Origin: Candidatus Thiodiazotropha endolucinida
GTDB lineage: Bacteria > Pseudomonadota > Gammaproteobacteria > Chromatiales > Chromatiaceae
Direction of reading: 5' to 3'
DNA: 64,000 nucleotides
Assembly: GCF_001715975.1 (NCBI RefSeq)
Contig: NZ_MARB01000018.1
Span: 25,749 to 89,748, forward strand
The notes beneath the pieces were generated by a model. It saw nothing but the letters and a program-made list of their open reading frames with translations, was not told the DNA's origin and made no database searches. Of the stretch, positions 46,783 through 56,591 are shown one piece after another. The position numbers and the translations under genes were made by a program. Each line of letters starts with the position of its first letter. Position 1 is the stretch's first letter.

Positions 46783-47101
46783 ATGTATAACGAGACGCGG
46801 GGGACTGCTAAAGAGGAAACTGGAAAATACCAAGTTGGCGAATATAAATGGGAAGCTTATTGGTCAAAAATTGAACCTTCAGTTGATGATGTTGAAGGTA
46901 TGGAACAATATAGAAAAAGTGAAGAAGAAGATTTTTTATGTAATGGATGAAAGTGGAAAAAATGTATTCTATTGCAAAGCTAAAGAATGGCCGGATTTTT
47001 GGAATTGTGGAAATGATATTTATATAATGCCAGTGAGTAAAAAATGGTCAATGGTGTTCTCTCATGAAGGCACATGCCACTATGCAAAAAAAGAAATTTA
47101 A
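46783..47101 (+). pseudogene. Frameshifted small protein, function unknown
   Basis: The ATG at 46783 reads MYNETRGTAKEETGKYQVGE onward to SEEEDFL and stops shortly after. The other frame continues FYVMDESGKNVFYCKAKEWP to CHYAKKEI. Deleting one T in the run of six T's near 46930 fuses them into a ~105-aa soluble protein. A second indel so close to the previous one suggests decaying accessory DNA or homopolymer errors. Confidence 0.55.
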
Positions 47102-47404
47102 CAGTCAATTCCAGTCGACCGCTTCCACTGTCGGCTGAGTTCGGTCGTTAATGTCAACTCTACCAAATCAAAAAGAAATACATATTTAGAATACTTCACT
47201 CACAATACGTATTTCTAGTAGACACTACAGGTGACATTTAATATTGAAAACCCCCTGAGTTAAATTACACTACCCAAGCACCCAACTACATAAACCAGCA
47301 TTCTGTTACATCCCGATACAATCCCAAACAAGCCCACCACAGACACCGCCACCGTCACTCCTTAAGCTGAAGTCATCACTTGGAACAATAGTGGAGAAGA
47401 GAAG
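47102..47404. other. Intergenic region, no gene seen
   Basis: About 300 bp. 47113-47158 has an imperfect hairpin-like arrangement (GACCGCTTCC...GGTCGTTAATGTC) loosely reminiscent of the repeats flanking the 9.7-18.1 kb island. Nothing else recognised. Confidence 0.4.
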
Positions 47405-48211
47405 ATGACTTCAGGACGCAACAGCCGAATAATCAAAATTACCCTTTCAACCTTGGCAGCCGCAGTGGTTATGTCATTGGCATCGCAACAGATTTCAGCA
47501 GGGGAGTGGCGGGTCGGTGCAAATGTCGCCGGCGGCAAGAACCCGTTTCTGGGTGAGGACAACGATGCCATATTGATACCGATGATTGCCTACAAGGGTG
47601 AGCGTTTCTATGCCAACCTGGGCAACCCGGGGATCTCCTTTTTCAGCGGCTCGACCAATTTTGCCGGTCTGGGTTACAGCGTTATCAAAGAAGATGACTA
47701 CAACATCGACCTGGTGGGCCGGGTTCGCGCCATGGGGCTCTATCCGGATGACAATGACGAGCTGGAGGGAGTGGACGACCGGGATCCAGGTTTCGATCTC
47801 GGGATCACTGCCCGTTGGCAGACCGGCTTCGGTGAGTTGAATGCCCAGCTGCTGGCCGATGTCAGCGACACATCCGATGGTCAGGAGGTGATCCTCAGCT
47901 ACGCCTATCCCCTCAGCTATGGCCAATGGCGTTTTCGCCCCGAACTGGGGGTCAGCTGGCAGAGCAGTGATATGACCGACTACTACTTCGGTGTGGATGC
48001 GGACGAGGCGACTGCCCGTCGCGCGGTCTACGAGGCGGATGCGGCGGTCACGCCCTTCGCGGGGGTCGAGTTCGAGTATGCCTTCGATCAGCGCATCGAT
48101 CTGATCGGCGGTGTCGGCGTGGGACGGCTTGGGGATGAAATCAGCGACAGTCCGATTGTGGATGAACGCAATCTGGCCGGTGGCTACCTTGGGTTGAGCT
48201 ACAAATTCTAA
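47405..48211 (+). CDS. MipA/OmpV-family outer-membrane protein
   Basis: A 268-aa barrel protein with a signal peptide (ending QQISAG), the MipA pattern GGKNPFLGEDNDAILIPMIAYKG without a break, and a C-terminal Phe (LGLSYKF). Family members act as MltA-interacting scaffold or outer-membrane proteins. A GGAGAAGAG site precedes the ATG. The adaptor gene of an ABC exporter starts 11 bp after its stop, so it likely heads that operon. Confidence 0.85.
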   Translation: MTSGRNSRIIKITLSTLAAAVVMSLASQQISAGEWRVGANVAGGKNPFLGEDNDAILIPMIAYKGERFYANLGNPGISFFSGSTNFAGLGYSVIKEDDYNIDLVGRVRAMGLYPDDNDELEGVDDRDPGFDLGITARWQTGFGELNAQLLADVSDTSDGQEVILSYAYPLSYGQWRFRPELGVSWQSSDMTDYYFGVDADEATARRAVYEADAAVTPFAGVEFEYAFDQRIDLIGGVGVGRLGDEISDSPIVDERNLAGGYLGLSYKF

Positions 48212-48222
48212 GGTGAGCGGGA

Positions 48223-49298
48223 ATGAAACCGGTACGCAGCCTGGTTGCCTTTCTTGTCGGGGCGATACTTCTGTCCGTGCTCTACCTGGGAGTGGTGGAG
48301 CGGTCACAGACGGTTGAAACCATCCCCGTGGAAAGAGGTGATCTGGAACTGGTCATTAGGGTGACGGGGGAGGTGATCAACGATCGTCAGGTTGCCCTGA
48401 CCGCCCTGGTTGATGGCCAGGTGAACCGCATCGACACCGCCCTGGGCGCCAAGGTCAGGGCGGGAGAGGTGCTAGCCGCCATGGACAACCGGGCGGCTGC
48501 GGCCAGCCGGCAGCGGGCCACGGCCTTTCTGCAGCAGCAGGATGTGCGCCGCCGGGAAGAACGGATGCGCTACCAGCGGTTAAAGAAGCTTGCCGCCAAG
48601 GGGGCTGTCTCCAGCGAGAAACTGGAGCAGGCGAAACTCCATTGGGAGGCGGCAAGTGCAGCCTGGGAGGTGGCGAGGGCCGACCTGAAACTGGCCGATG
48701 TGGCGCAGGAGTGGCAGCAGGTACACGCCCCGTTCGACGCGGTGGTTATCGGTAAATCGACGGAGGTGGGCCAGTGGGTTGAGGCGGGTACCCAGCTCTT
48801 CACCCTGGTGGCCCGGGCGCGTTGGGAGATCGAGGCCCACGTGGATGCGGTGGACAGCGGACGCGTGAAGACGGGGCAATCTGTGTTGGTCCGCTGTGAC
48901 GCCTACCCCGGATCGGTATGGCGCTCCACAATCAGCTGGATCGGCCCCAGCGTGGAGCGGGAGAAGGATAAACGCCTCAATACCTTTCGGGTGCGGCTCG
49001 GTCTGGGTGAGGGTCCGCCCCCCTACTGCTGGGGCAGCAGGTGGATCTTGAAATAGCTGCGGAGCGGCGCAACGGCGTGCTGCGGGTGCCGTTTGCGGCC
49101 CTGCAGGAGCGGGATGACCAAGTCGAGGTAGCGCTGATCGAAGCGGGCCGGGTGCAATATCAAAGCATAAAGACAGGACTCGAGGGCGACACCCACGTGG
49201 AGGTGACAGAGGGTCTCGAAGAGGGCATGCGGATTGTGCGTCTGGATGGAGAGAGTCTCGATCCCGGGCTTCGGGTGAGTACAGGAATTGAGCCATGA
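48223..49298 (+). pseudogene. MacA-like periplasmic adaptor, frameshifted in a C-run
   Basis: The first frame (48223-49056) gives a membrane anchor, biotinyl-lipoyl half-motifs and a hairpin, then ends early after GEGPPPYCWGSRW. The +1 frame resumes with QQVDLEIAAERRNGVLRVPF through 49298. One extra C in the run at 49018-49023 restores a single ~358-aa adaptor (GEGPPPLLLGQQVDLE). The ATPase and permease genes that follow are intact and overlap properly, so this is either a real indel, a phase-variable tract or a sequencing error. Confidence 0.8.
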
Positions 49299-49957
49299 TC
49301 GAGATTCAAGGTTTAAGTAAATCCTACTGGCGGGGTGGAGCGGAGCTGGCGGTGATTCGGGGTGTGGATCTCCATGTTGCCCGGGGTGAGTTCGTTGCCA
49401 TCATGGGACCTTCGGGGTCCGGAAAAAGCACCCTGCTCAACATCATCGGTTGCCTCGACGTGGCTGACCACGGTCTGTACCGTTTGGGCGGTGAGACGGT
49501 GGATCATGCTATAGCTCACAGGCTTGCACGCTTGAGGGCGCTCTATATCGGTTTCATCTTTCAGTCTTTCAACCTGATCCCCACCCGCAACGCCCTGAAG
49601 AATGTGGCCCTGCCGCTCCTCTATCAGGGGGTATCCGGTTCCGATCGTCATGAGCGGGCAATGTCCGTCTTGAACCACGTGGGTATGGCGGATCGAGCTG
49701 CCCATCTGCCGAGTGAACTCTCCGGCGGTCAACAGCAACGGGTTGCCATCGCCCGCGCGCTGGTCAACCGGCCCTCGCTGTTAATTGCGGACGAGCCCAC
49801 CGGCGCCCTGGACAGTCGCAACAGCCGACAGGTGCTGTCGCTGTTCAAGCGCCTGCACGCTGAAGGGCATACCCTGTTGATGGTGACCCACGATCCCGCA
49901 GTTGGCGAGTGCGCCGACCGGATCGTGAGGTTGGGTGATGGAGCGATCGTGACATGA
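49295..49957 (+). CDS. MacB/LolD-type ABC transporter ATPase
   Basis: A 220-aa ATPase: Walker A GPSGSGKST, Q-loop FQSFNL, signature LSGGQQQR, Walker B LLIADEPTGALDS and H-loop THD. It powers the adjacent permease for export of an unknown compound or lipoprotein. Start and stop overlap both neighbours (ATGA). Confidence 0.95.
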   Translation: MIEIQGLSKSYWRGGAELAVIRGVDLHVARGEFVAIMGPSGSGKSTLLNIIGCLDVADHGLYRLGGETVDHAIAHRLARLRALYIGFIFQSFNLIPTRNALKNVALPLLYQGVSGSDRHERAMSVLNHVGMADRAAHLPSELSGGQQQRVAIARALVNRPSLLIADEPTGALDSRNSRQVLSLFKRLHAEGHTLLMVTHDPAVGECADRIVRLGDGAIVT

Positions 49958-51198
49958 AAGGATTGCGCGTATCCATCGAACTGATCAAAGAGGCCTTGCA
50001 GGCGCTACGGGAGAATCGCCTGCGATCCCTGTTGAGCGTGGTGGGTATCGCTATCGGTATCGCTGCCGTGATGACTGTCAGTGCGGTGAGCAGCGGCGGC
50101 AAGGCCTTTGTCTTGAAAGAGTTGGAGACCTTCGGACTGCGTTCCGTCTGGGTCTTTCGCGACTATAACGACAAGGATCCGAATCGGCGGACACGATCAG
50201 GATCAGGTTTGCTGGAACAGGATCTGGCAGTGTTGAACGGTGAATGCTGTCCGGCGGTGCGCAGTATCAGTCCGGTGTTGCTGGTGGAGAAGCAATCGAT
50301 CATCCAGTGGGGCAATCGTTACAGTAATGCCTCCATCAAAGGGGTGAATGCCGATTTCCTGGCGATCAATAACGATCGACTGAAGCAGGGGCGCGGTTTC
50401 AGGGAACAGGAGATTAAGGCCCGGCGACCCGTGGTATTGATCGGAGAGACTGTGTTGAAGGACCTGTTCCCGCAAGTGGGGAATCCAGTCGGTCGGCATC
50501 TGCGCATCGGTGGAAGAAAGTTCCGGGTGATCGGTGTATTGCAACACAAAAGCCGCGATCTGCTGGCAAGTATCGGCTCTGAAGGTGGCGAGGATGCGAA
50601 CAACAGGATTCTGTTGCCCTACACCGTCGTACAGCAGATAAACGGTAACCGGGAGATCAGCTACCTGCAGGCGGAGGCGGTTTCGTTGATCCAGGCGGAA
50701 CGGGCAGCGGCCCAGCTCAAGCAGGTGTTGCAACGGCGCCATCGCGGCGCATACCAGTATAACCAGGTGACACTCGCCTCCTATCTGAAAACCGTGGATC
50801 GTATCCTTGGTGGGATCACTGCTATAGGCGTGGTGGCGGCCTCCACCTCCCTGTTGGTGGGCGGCATCGGCGTGGCGGGGATTATGAGCACCGCGGTGGT
50901 GGAGCGAATCCGCGAGATCGGCGTGAGGATGGCGATCGGCGCGACACGCCGGCAGATCCTGTTCCAGTTTCTGGCGGAGGCTGTTTTGATCAGCGTCATC
51001 GGCGGCTTTACCGGTCTGGCGGCAGGTTTGATTTTGGGTGGCCTGCTCGATCTCGTCACCGGATTTCCGTTGATACCGACAACCGGCGGCATCCTGATCG
51101 GTTTTATGGTTTCTGTCGCGGTGGGATTGGCATCCGGTTACTACCCGGCGCGGCGGGCGGCAGGTTTTTTACCGGTTGAGGCACTCAGGAGAGATTAA
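49954..51198 (+). CDS. MacB/FtsX-type ABC permease
   Basis: A 414-aa permease: one N-terminal helix, a large periplasmic MacB domain and three C-terminal helices with VVERIREIGVRMAIGATRRQ, typical of MacB-like exporters. It works with the ATPase and the (frameshifted) adaptor encoded upstream. Confidence 0.93.
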   Translation: MKGLRVSIELIKEALQALRENRLRSLLSVVGIAIGIAAVMTVSAVSSGGKAFVLKELETFGLRSVWVFRDYNDKDPNRRTRSGSGLLEQDLAVLNGECCPAVRSISPVLLVEKQSIIQWGNRYSNASIKGVNADFLAINNDRLKQGRGFREQEIKARRPVVLIGETVLKDLFPQVGNPVGRHLRIGGRKFRVIGVLQHKSRDLLASIGSEGGEDANNRILLPYTVVQQINGNREISYLQAEAVSLIQAERAAAQLKQVLQRRHRGAYQYNQVTLASYLKTVDRILGGITAIGVVAASTSLLVGGIGVAGIMSTAVVERIREIGVRMAIGATRRQILFQFLAEAVLISVIGGFTGLAAGLILGGLLDLVTGFPLIPTTGGILIGFMVSVAVGLASGYYPARRAAGFLPVEALRRD

Positions 51199-51203
51199 AC
51201 ATC

Positions 51204-52325
51204 ATGCTGAATCGACATGACATGGCGGATGGTCGGCGGGATAGGGATGAACGGATCAGGAATCTTACAAAAGCGGACCTTACCGATCTGATCGAGCAGG
51301 CAAGGCACGATAACAATATTCCTGCCTTGGCGGGAATCGTTATGGATGCAGAGCGTATGACCGTATCCGATATACAAGGTAAACGCGTGGTCGGTTCCAG
51401 TGCCGATGCATCACTGAATGACTATTTCCATATCGGCTCTTGTGCAAAATCGATATTGGCTGTGATGGCGGGAAGGCTGATTGAACAAGGTCAGCTCGCG
51501 TGGGGCACGAAGTTTTTTGATCTCCGCCCGGACTTGAAAAGGGTGGCGAGAAGCGAGTATCTCGGGATCACATTGGAAGACTTGCTGTCGTGCCAGGCCG
51601 GCATATTGCCCTATACCAAGGGAGATGAATTCGCCGCTCTAAATGACTCCGTATCACAATCCAGGGAGACATTTATAACTTATCTCGTGCAGCAAAAACC
51701 TGCTTCGAAAAAAAAGGCGAACGGACGCTTTAAACACCTCTATTCGAACGCAAGTTACACCATGGCGGCTGCGATGCTGGAAAGGGTTGCCGGTCTATCC
51801 TGGGAGGATTTGATTCAGCGGACCCTTTCTGATGAGTTAGGGCTTCCGGTTGTAATTGGCTGGCCAAACGGTCTCAACTATAACCAGCCATGGGGACATG
51901 CGGAAGTCAACGGCAGTCTGCAAGCCTTTTCGCCAGGCCATGAGTACAAGCTTCACACAATCATAGCGCCAGCCGGTGACTTGAGTTTAAGGCCTTTGGA
52001 TTATGCCAAGTATGTACAACTCCATCTGCAAGGGCTAAGGGGTGTGGACAACTGTCTCACCGCGGAAACCTATCAGGCCATTCATTATCGCCAACAGGGA
52101 TTCTCGTTGGGTGTGGCGAGCGGATCATCATGGGGCGAGCGCTATTCAATGTTTGATGGCAGTGCCGGTACGTTTTACTGCGCCAGCATGATTTTTCCCG
52201 ATTCCAACATGGCATTTGTCATCATGGCCAATTCAGGTACGGGGCAGGCAGTGAAAGGTATCTCCTGGCTTACGAATAAGATCGTAAAAAAGTACTTCAA
52301 CCTGTGGTGGATGTTTTGGATGTGA
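51204..52325 (+). CDS. Beta-lactamase-fold serine hydrolase
   Basis: A 373-aa protein with the SXXK motif SCAK (79-82) and YSN in HLYSNASYT. The third (KTG-like) motif is not obvious. No signal peptide is visible, so it may be cytosolic, unlike most family members. An AGGAGAG site precedes the ATG, 5 bp after the permease stop, so it likely belongs to the exporter operon. Substrate unknown. Confidence 0.82.
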   Translation: MLNRHDMADGRRDRDERIRNLTKADLTDLIEQARHDNNIPALAGIVMDAERMTVSDIQGKRVVGSSADASLNDYFHIGSCAKSILAVMAGRLIEQGQLAWGTKFFDLRPDLKRVARSEYLGITLEDLLSCQAGILPYTKGDEFAALNDSVSQSRETFITYLVQQKPASKKKANGRFKHLYSNASYTMAAAMLERVAGLSWEDLIQRTLSDELGLPVVIGWPNGLNYNQPWGHAEVNGSLQAFSPGHEYKLHTIIAPAGDLSLRPLDYAKYVQLHLQGLRGVDNCLTAETYQAIHYRQQGFSLGVASGSSWGERYSMFDGSAGTFYCASMIFPDSNMAFVIMANSGTGQAVKGISWLTNKIVKKYFNLWWMFWM

Positions 52326-52464
52326 CTTTATCGAGGTAGTCCGATCACCCTGCTGTCTCGTCATTTAACAGTAAGGCGACAGCAGCTGCAAGCCATTGGA
52401 GAGCGAGATGCTGGTTAGTGTATCGGGCGGGATCAACGGCTGGACTTCAGCATAAGGTGATGAG

Positions 52465-53346
52465 ATGAAAATACGATTCTTGAAAGACCTGGCAGTCGTG
52501 GTGATAGGTGGCTGCCTGTTGACGGCTTGTACAACACTGCGCCACAGCGAGCGTGTTGAGCTGGAGGGGAGCGCTGTCGGCTATACCTCCGTTGGTGAAG
52601 GCGATGTGACTATCGTGCTGGAATCGGGACTGGGTGATGGCATGACGAGTTGGGATGGGATCATGGATGAGCTTGCGCAAATCTCACGGGTTTTTGCCTA
52701 CAGCCGGCCAGGTTATTTTCCCAGTAGAGCATCGAACAGATCGCGCAATCCTGACCAGGTCGTGGATGAACTGCGCCTGTTGCTGAAACAGACAGGGCAT
52801 ACACCTCCCTATCTATTGGTCGGGCACTCCCTGGGAGGACTCTATGTGCTTAATTTCGTCGAGCGTTATCCGGGTGAAGTGGCCGGTGTGGTATTGGTGG
52901 ATGGTCGTCACCCGATGATGACCCAGGCTTGTCTAAAGCGAGCGCTCAACGGTTGTTCCATGCCAAGCCTGGTGCAATCCCTGCTTCCCAGGCATGCCGT
53001 GGATGAGTACAAAGCCGTACAAACATCGAGACTGCCTGTCACCATGGGTGACAAACCACTGGCTGTAATCAGTAGAGCGCCGGGGCATGGAATAAATTCG
53101 GCCGGCTGGGATAAGTTGTGGTCGGAGATGCAGGTCGATCTGGCCGAATTGAGCAGTCGCAGTATACACCTGGTAGCCAGGCGTGGTGGACATTACGTTC
53201 ACAAGGATGAACCAGACAGGGTGATTGAGGGGATCAACTGGGTTTTATCCAAGGTGCGGAGCGATACCAGGATTGGGAATGATATGAAGGGTCGCAAGGG
53301 CAATCGAGGGCATGCTCGCCTCACCCCTGTGCGCAGTATCCGTTGA
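52465..53346 (+). CDS. Alpha/beta-hydrolase lipoprotein
   Basis: A 293-aa lipoprotein (lipobox LLTAC, C22) with the nucleophile elbow GHSLGG (S122) and a late His in RRGGHYVHKDEP. It probably hydrolyses esters in the periplasm; substrate unknown. It has its own ribosome site (AAGGTGA) 140 bp after the previous gene. Confidence 0.85.
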   Translation: MKIRFLKDLAVVVIGGCLLTACTTLRHSERVELEGSAVGYTSVGEGDVTIVLESGLGDGMTSWDGIMDELAQISRVFAYSRPGYFPSRASNRSRNPDQVVDELRLLLKQTGHTPPYLLVGHSLGGLYVLNFVERYPGEVAGVVLVDGRHPMMTQACLKRALNGCSMPSLVQSLLPRHAVDEYKAVQTSRLPVTMGDKPLAVISRAPGHGINSAGWDKLWSEMQVDLAELSSRSIHLVARRGGHYVHKDEPDRVIEGINWVLSKVRSDTRIGNDMKGRKGNRGHARLTPVRSIR

Positions 53347-53399
53347 ACTGATTACACCAGCTGTTCATTGGGTGAGGATTCGGTTACAGTCGGGCGGTC

Positions 53400-54188
53400 A
53401 TGACTTACCAACCGCTATTTCTGTTCGGTGCGGGTTTTTTGGGGGGTATGCTGAATGCAATCGCTGGTGGCGGTAGTTTTATCACATTTCCCGCATTGCT
53501 GTTTGTCGGTGTACCACCCGTCAGCGCCAATGCGACCAACACCTTCGCCTCCTGTGCCGGGTACCTGAGTGGGAGCTTTGCCTTGCGCAGGGAGCTGGCC
53601 GCCTGCCGGACTCAATTGCCGCGTATCATCGGCATAAGTGCGATAGGTGGAGGTCTGGGTGCGCTGTTGCTGTTGCAGACACCGGAGTCGATTTTTCGGC
53701 AAGCGATTCCCTGGTTGCTGCTATTCGCCACTCTTTTGTTTATCTTTGGCGGGCGTTTAAACAGGAGTCTGAGAGACTTCGCCACAAGATATCGGCACGC
53801 CTCGCTTCTCGGCGGTCTGCTGCTGGTAGTGCTATTGGCGGGAGTCTCCGTCTATGGTGGGTTTTTCAATGCAGGTCTCGGGATAATCATTCTCAGCTAC
53901 CTGGCACTGGCGGGCTATAACGATATCAATGCCATGAACGGCGTGAAACTGCTTATTTCCACAGTCATATCGCTGGTCGCCATCTTGCTGTTTATCTATG
54001 ATGGAATGATTGCCTGGTTTGCGGGCATAACGGTCATGCTCGGTACGTTGGCCGGGGGGTATATGGCTGCCCACCTGTCGCGCCGGCTATCTCAACGCAG
54101 CGTGAGGTCGTTCATCATTTTTGCCTGTAGTGTCATAACACTCTATTTCTTCTACGAGACCTACTTTCAACCCGGCCCGACCGGGTAA
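53400..54188 (+). CDS. TauE/SafE (TSUP) family permease
   Basis: A 262-aa protein with eight hydrophobic segments and the TSUP repeats GGGSFITFPALLFVGVPPVS and GVSVYGGFFNAGLGII. Family members export sulfite or organosulfonates, which would suit a sulfur oxidiser, but the substrate is not shown. A MITE-end repeat directly follows the stop. Confidence 0.88.
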   Translation: MTYQPLFLFGAGFLGGMLNAIAGGGSFITFPALLFVGVPPVSANATNTFASCAGYLSGSFALRRELAACRTQLPRIIGISAIGGGLGALLLLQTPESIFRQAIPWLLLFATLLFIFGGRLNRSLRDFATRYRHASLLGGLLLVVLLAGVSVYGGFFNAGLGIIILSYLALAGYNDINAMNGVKLLISTVISLVAILLFIYDGMIAWFAGITVMLGTLAGGYMAAHLSRRLSQRSVRSFIIFACSVITLYFFYETYFQPGPTG

Positions 54189-54205
54189 GTGTTAATAGGC
54201 CCTAA
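54189..54205 (+). repeat. Solo MITE-end copy between convergent genes
   Basis: GTGTTAATAGGCCCTAA matches the 7406-7638 MITE end at 16 of 17 bases. It begins one base after the TauE stop and contains the stop codon of the convergent HEAT/TPR gene (54202-54204). Confidence 0.6.
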
Positions 54206-55335
54206 CTCGACAGTTCCTGCCCCACAGGTGTAGCTGAGCCCGTCGGTATTGGGTCAGCGGGCCCGACAAATGTTTTTTTGATCTTGAGCATGATATCGCT
54301 TGAAAGTGTATCAAGTTTCGTTTCCACTTCATTGAGCTTGCCTTGCCGGTCATCGGCAGGATTCAACAATTGACGCAGCAAAGGGACCAGCTCAAGCGCA
54401 TAATCGGTTTGATGATTGTTCTCCAACGCCTGCAGCAGCGCCTGGTCGGCATTGATGTAGTCTTTCAGTTTGCAGTAGACACAGGTGGTGCGCAGGTAGA
54501 TGGCGCACTGTCGCTTTTCCTCATTGTTGAGTCCGTGGTCAAGTACTGCGTAATGCTCCTTCGCCTGGTAGTAGTCTGCCGCGTCGTATGAGGCATCCGC
54601 TTCAGCCAGCAGATTACGGTTGCAGATGCCGATCCAGTAATCGATACGGTCACCGTAAAGATTGAATTTACGATTTCTGATATCGGCTTTTGTCAGCCAC
54701 TCACGGGCTTCCACGAAATGTCCCAGCCGAATATAGTGGCGGCCGATTGTATAGGCGCTCTGGGCATATCTTTTTTTGCCCTGCTCGAATCTCTCTATGA
54801 CCGTGTTGATGATGCCCTCGGTGTCCTGCAGTTCGATATTCATCTCCAGTTCCGCAAAGACATCGAGATGCTTACGTGAAAGCTCGCTCATCTGATGCAG
54901 GGCTTCCCTGGCGGCCTTGTGAACCTCCTCGGGCTCCTCCTCGTCAGCGATAATGTCAACCAGCACCAGCAAGGCCCCGTCATCCCTTGATTCCCCCAGT
55001 GCCCTGGCGGAAGCGCAGCGTTCGGCCACGTCGTCCGATCTCAACAGGAACTTCATGCAAAAGAGCATCATTTCACCGATATGATCTTGTTTGCGTCCCC
55101 AGAAAACAAGCCCGATGATGAGCGCAGCTCCCACTGTGAGGGAAATCATCAAAGCAATGATCAAAGTAATGGCCATGCCATCGTCATGATTGTTGCTCAG
55201 CGCGTCTGCCGCGGCTTGGAGGTTGGTTGTGATCATTAAGGCAACGATCGCGGTGAAGGAGAAGATCCGGGCGGATCGTCCAAAAATTCCTGCTTTTATG
55301 TGGTGGATGATGGCAGTTAGCATATTTGTATCCAT
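54202..55335 (-). CDS. Membrane protein with HEAT-like and TPR-like repeats
   Basis: About 377 aa: two N-terminal hydrophobic helices, a HEAT-like segment (ERCASARALGESRDDGALLV) and TPR-like helical pairs (YTIGRHYIRLGHFVEAREWL). A scaffold role is likely; no enzyme motif seen. The start is uncertain among ATGs at 55335 and 55323. Function unknown. Confidence 0.7.
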   Translation of the reverse strand: MDTNMLTAIIHHIKAGIFGRSARIFSFTAIVALMITTNLQAAADALSNNHDDGMAITLIIALMISLTVGAALIIGLVFWGRKQDHIGEMMLFCMKFLLRSDDVAERCASARALGESRDDGALLVLVDIIADEEEPEEVHKAAREALHQMSELSRKHLDVFAELEMNIELQDTEGIINTVIERFEQGKKRYAQSAYTIGRHYIRLGHFVEAREWLTKADIRNRKFNLYGDRIDYWIGICNRNLLAEADASYDAADYYQAKEHYAVLDHGLNNEEKRQCAIYLRTTCVYCKLKDYINADQALLQALENNHQTDYALELVPLLRQLLNPADDRQGKLNEVETKLDTLSSDIMLKIKKTFVGPADPIPTGSATPVGQELSS

Positions 55336-55745
55336 GTTCGTGTGCGGAGTACCGCTCACAGACCGGGTCTAGATAAACACTGTTACATATGTAATGAAGC
55401 AAAGTCCAGAGCTGCCGCTCAGTCAAACATATTTATTAAATAATGACATTTCGTCCCGTTCCTGGTGATACTCATAGTACCGTAACGGTCTTAAATTGGC
55501 TCTGATACAGATAGTTACCTAAAATACTTGCGGGCAAACCGCTAGAGAAATAGCCATAAGCATCCTTTAATACATATTCTATGGATATCCAAAGCCTTTT
55601 CCATCCGCCATATTTTATATCTTTAACACTGACAGCAAAAAGGTGGCCATGGGTGGCCGTTTTTCGAGGCTTGGTTATGTACAATAGGCAAAGTAATGGT
55701 TACGCATGAACATTATTCATTCACAGTAATAACATATGGGCAGAC
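55336..55745. other. Intergenic region, no supported gene
   Basis: About 400 bp, AT-rich. A 70-codon minus-strand frame (55472-55684) exists but has no recognisable features or good ribosome site, so it is not called. Confidence 0.5.
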
Positions 55746-56414
55746 ATGAGCGGGACAAAATCTCGAACGCTGCATATCCAGCGCTATCTGATCAGCGGAA
55801 TAATCACCCTGATTCCCCTTTGGGTCACATGGCTGGTCTTCAAGTATATCTTCAATCACCTTTCCAAGCTGGGATCACCATGGGCCAGGATGCTTTCGCG
55901 CAGTATCCAGAACGAGTACCCCTCAATCGCTCAATGGCTTCTTGAACCATGGTTTCAAAATACCTTGGCCGTTTTCATCATGCTCTTGGGTCTCTACCTT
56001 GTTGGCTGGTTGGTGAGCCGGGTGATCGGCCGCAAGATCCTTTTCTTTTTCGAATCGACCGTACAGCGCCTGCCAGTCGTTCAGAATGTTTACGGATTGG
56101 TGAAAAAACTGATATCAGCCTTGGAGCAGAAACCGGAAAATGTGCAACAAGTCGTGCTGATCGAGTTTCCATCCTCCGATATGAAGACAGTTGGCTTCGT
56201 GACGCGCACCATGGTCGATGCCAACAGTGGCAAAGAGCTCGCGGCGGTGTATGTGCCTACGACGCCGAATCCCACATCCGGTTATCTCGAAATAGTACCG
56301 CTTGAAAACCTGGTATCGACGGATTGGAGTATTGATGAGGCGATGAGTTTCATTATCTCAGGCGGTGCGGTGGCACCTGGTAAAGTGCCTTATACGAGTA
56401 AAAAATCAGACTGA
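55746..56414 (+). CDS. DUF502 inner-membrane protein
   Basis: A 222-aa protein with two membrane helices and the DUF502 pattern YLISGIITLIPLWVTWLVF, then VYGLVKKLISAL and PTTPNPTSGYLEIVP. Function unknown; the family is widely conserved. Confidence 0.88.
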   Translation: MSGTKSRTLHIQRYLISGIITLIPLWVTWLVFKYIFNHLSKLGSPWARMLSRSIQNEYPSIAQWLLEPWFQNTLAVFIMLLGLYLVGWLVSRVIGRKILFFFESTVQRLPVVQNVYGLVKKLISALEQKPENVQQVVLIEFPSSDMKTVGFVTRTMVDANSGKELAAVYVPTTPNPTSGYLEIVPLENLVSTDWSIDEAMSFIISGGAVAPGKVPYTSKKSD

Positions 56415-56545
56415 TTTTGTTTTAACATGACTCGAGCTATTTGAAATGGCTATGTCGTCCAAAATGCCACCTAAGTAGGCTCCTGGCTCTAGCTAAAAGA
56501 GAGTCTGCTAATTACCCTAATGTGGACATATTTCTAATATAATAA

Positions 56546-56571
56546 AAGGCGACTATTAAGTCGCCTTTAGA
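56546..56571. terminator. Rho-independent terminator
   Basis: AAAGGCGACTATTAAGTCGC followed by CTTT: stem AAAGGCGAC/GTCGCCTTT with loop TATTAA, between the DUF502 gene and the convergent VPLPA-CTERM gene; it can serve both. Confidence 0.8.
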
Positions 56572-56591
56572 TATTCAAAATCATATTATAT

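Noticed and set aside
55472-55684. A 70-codon minus-strand frame
   Set aside because: No motif, no good start signal, biased only by AT-rich DNA.
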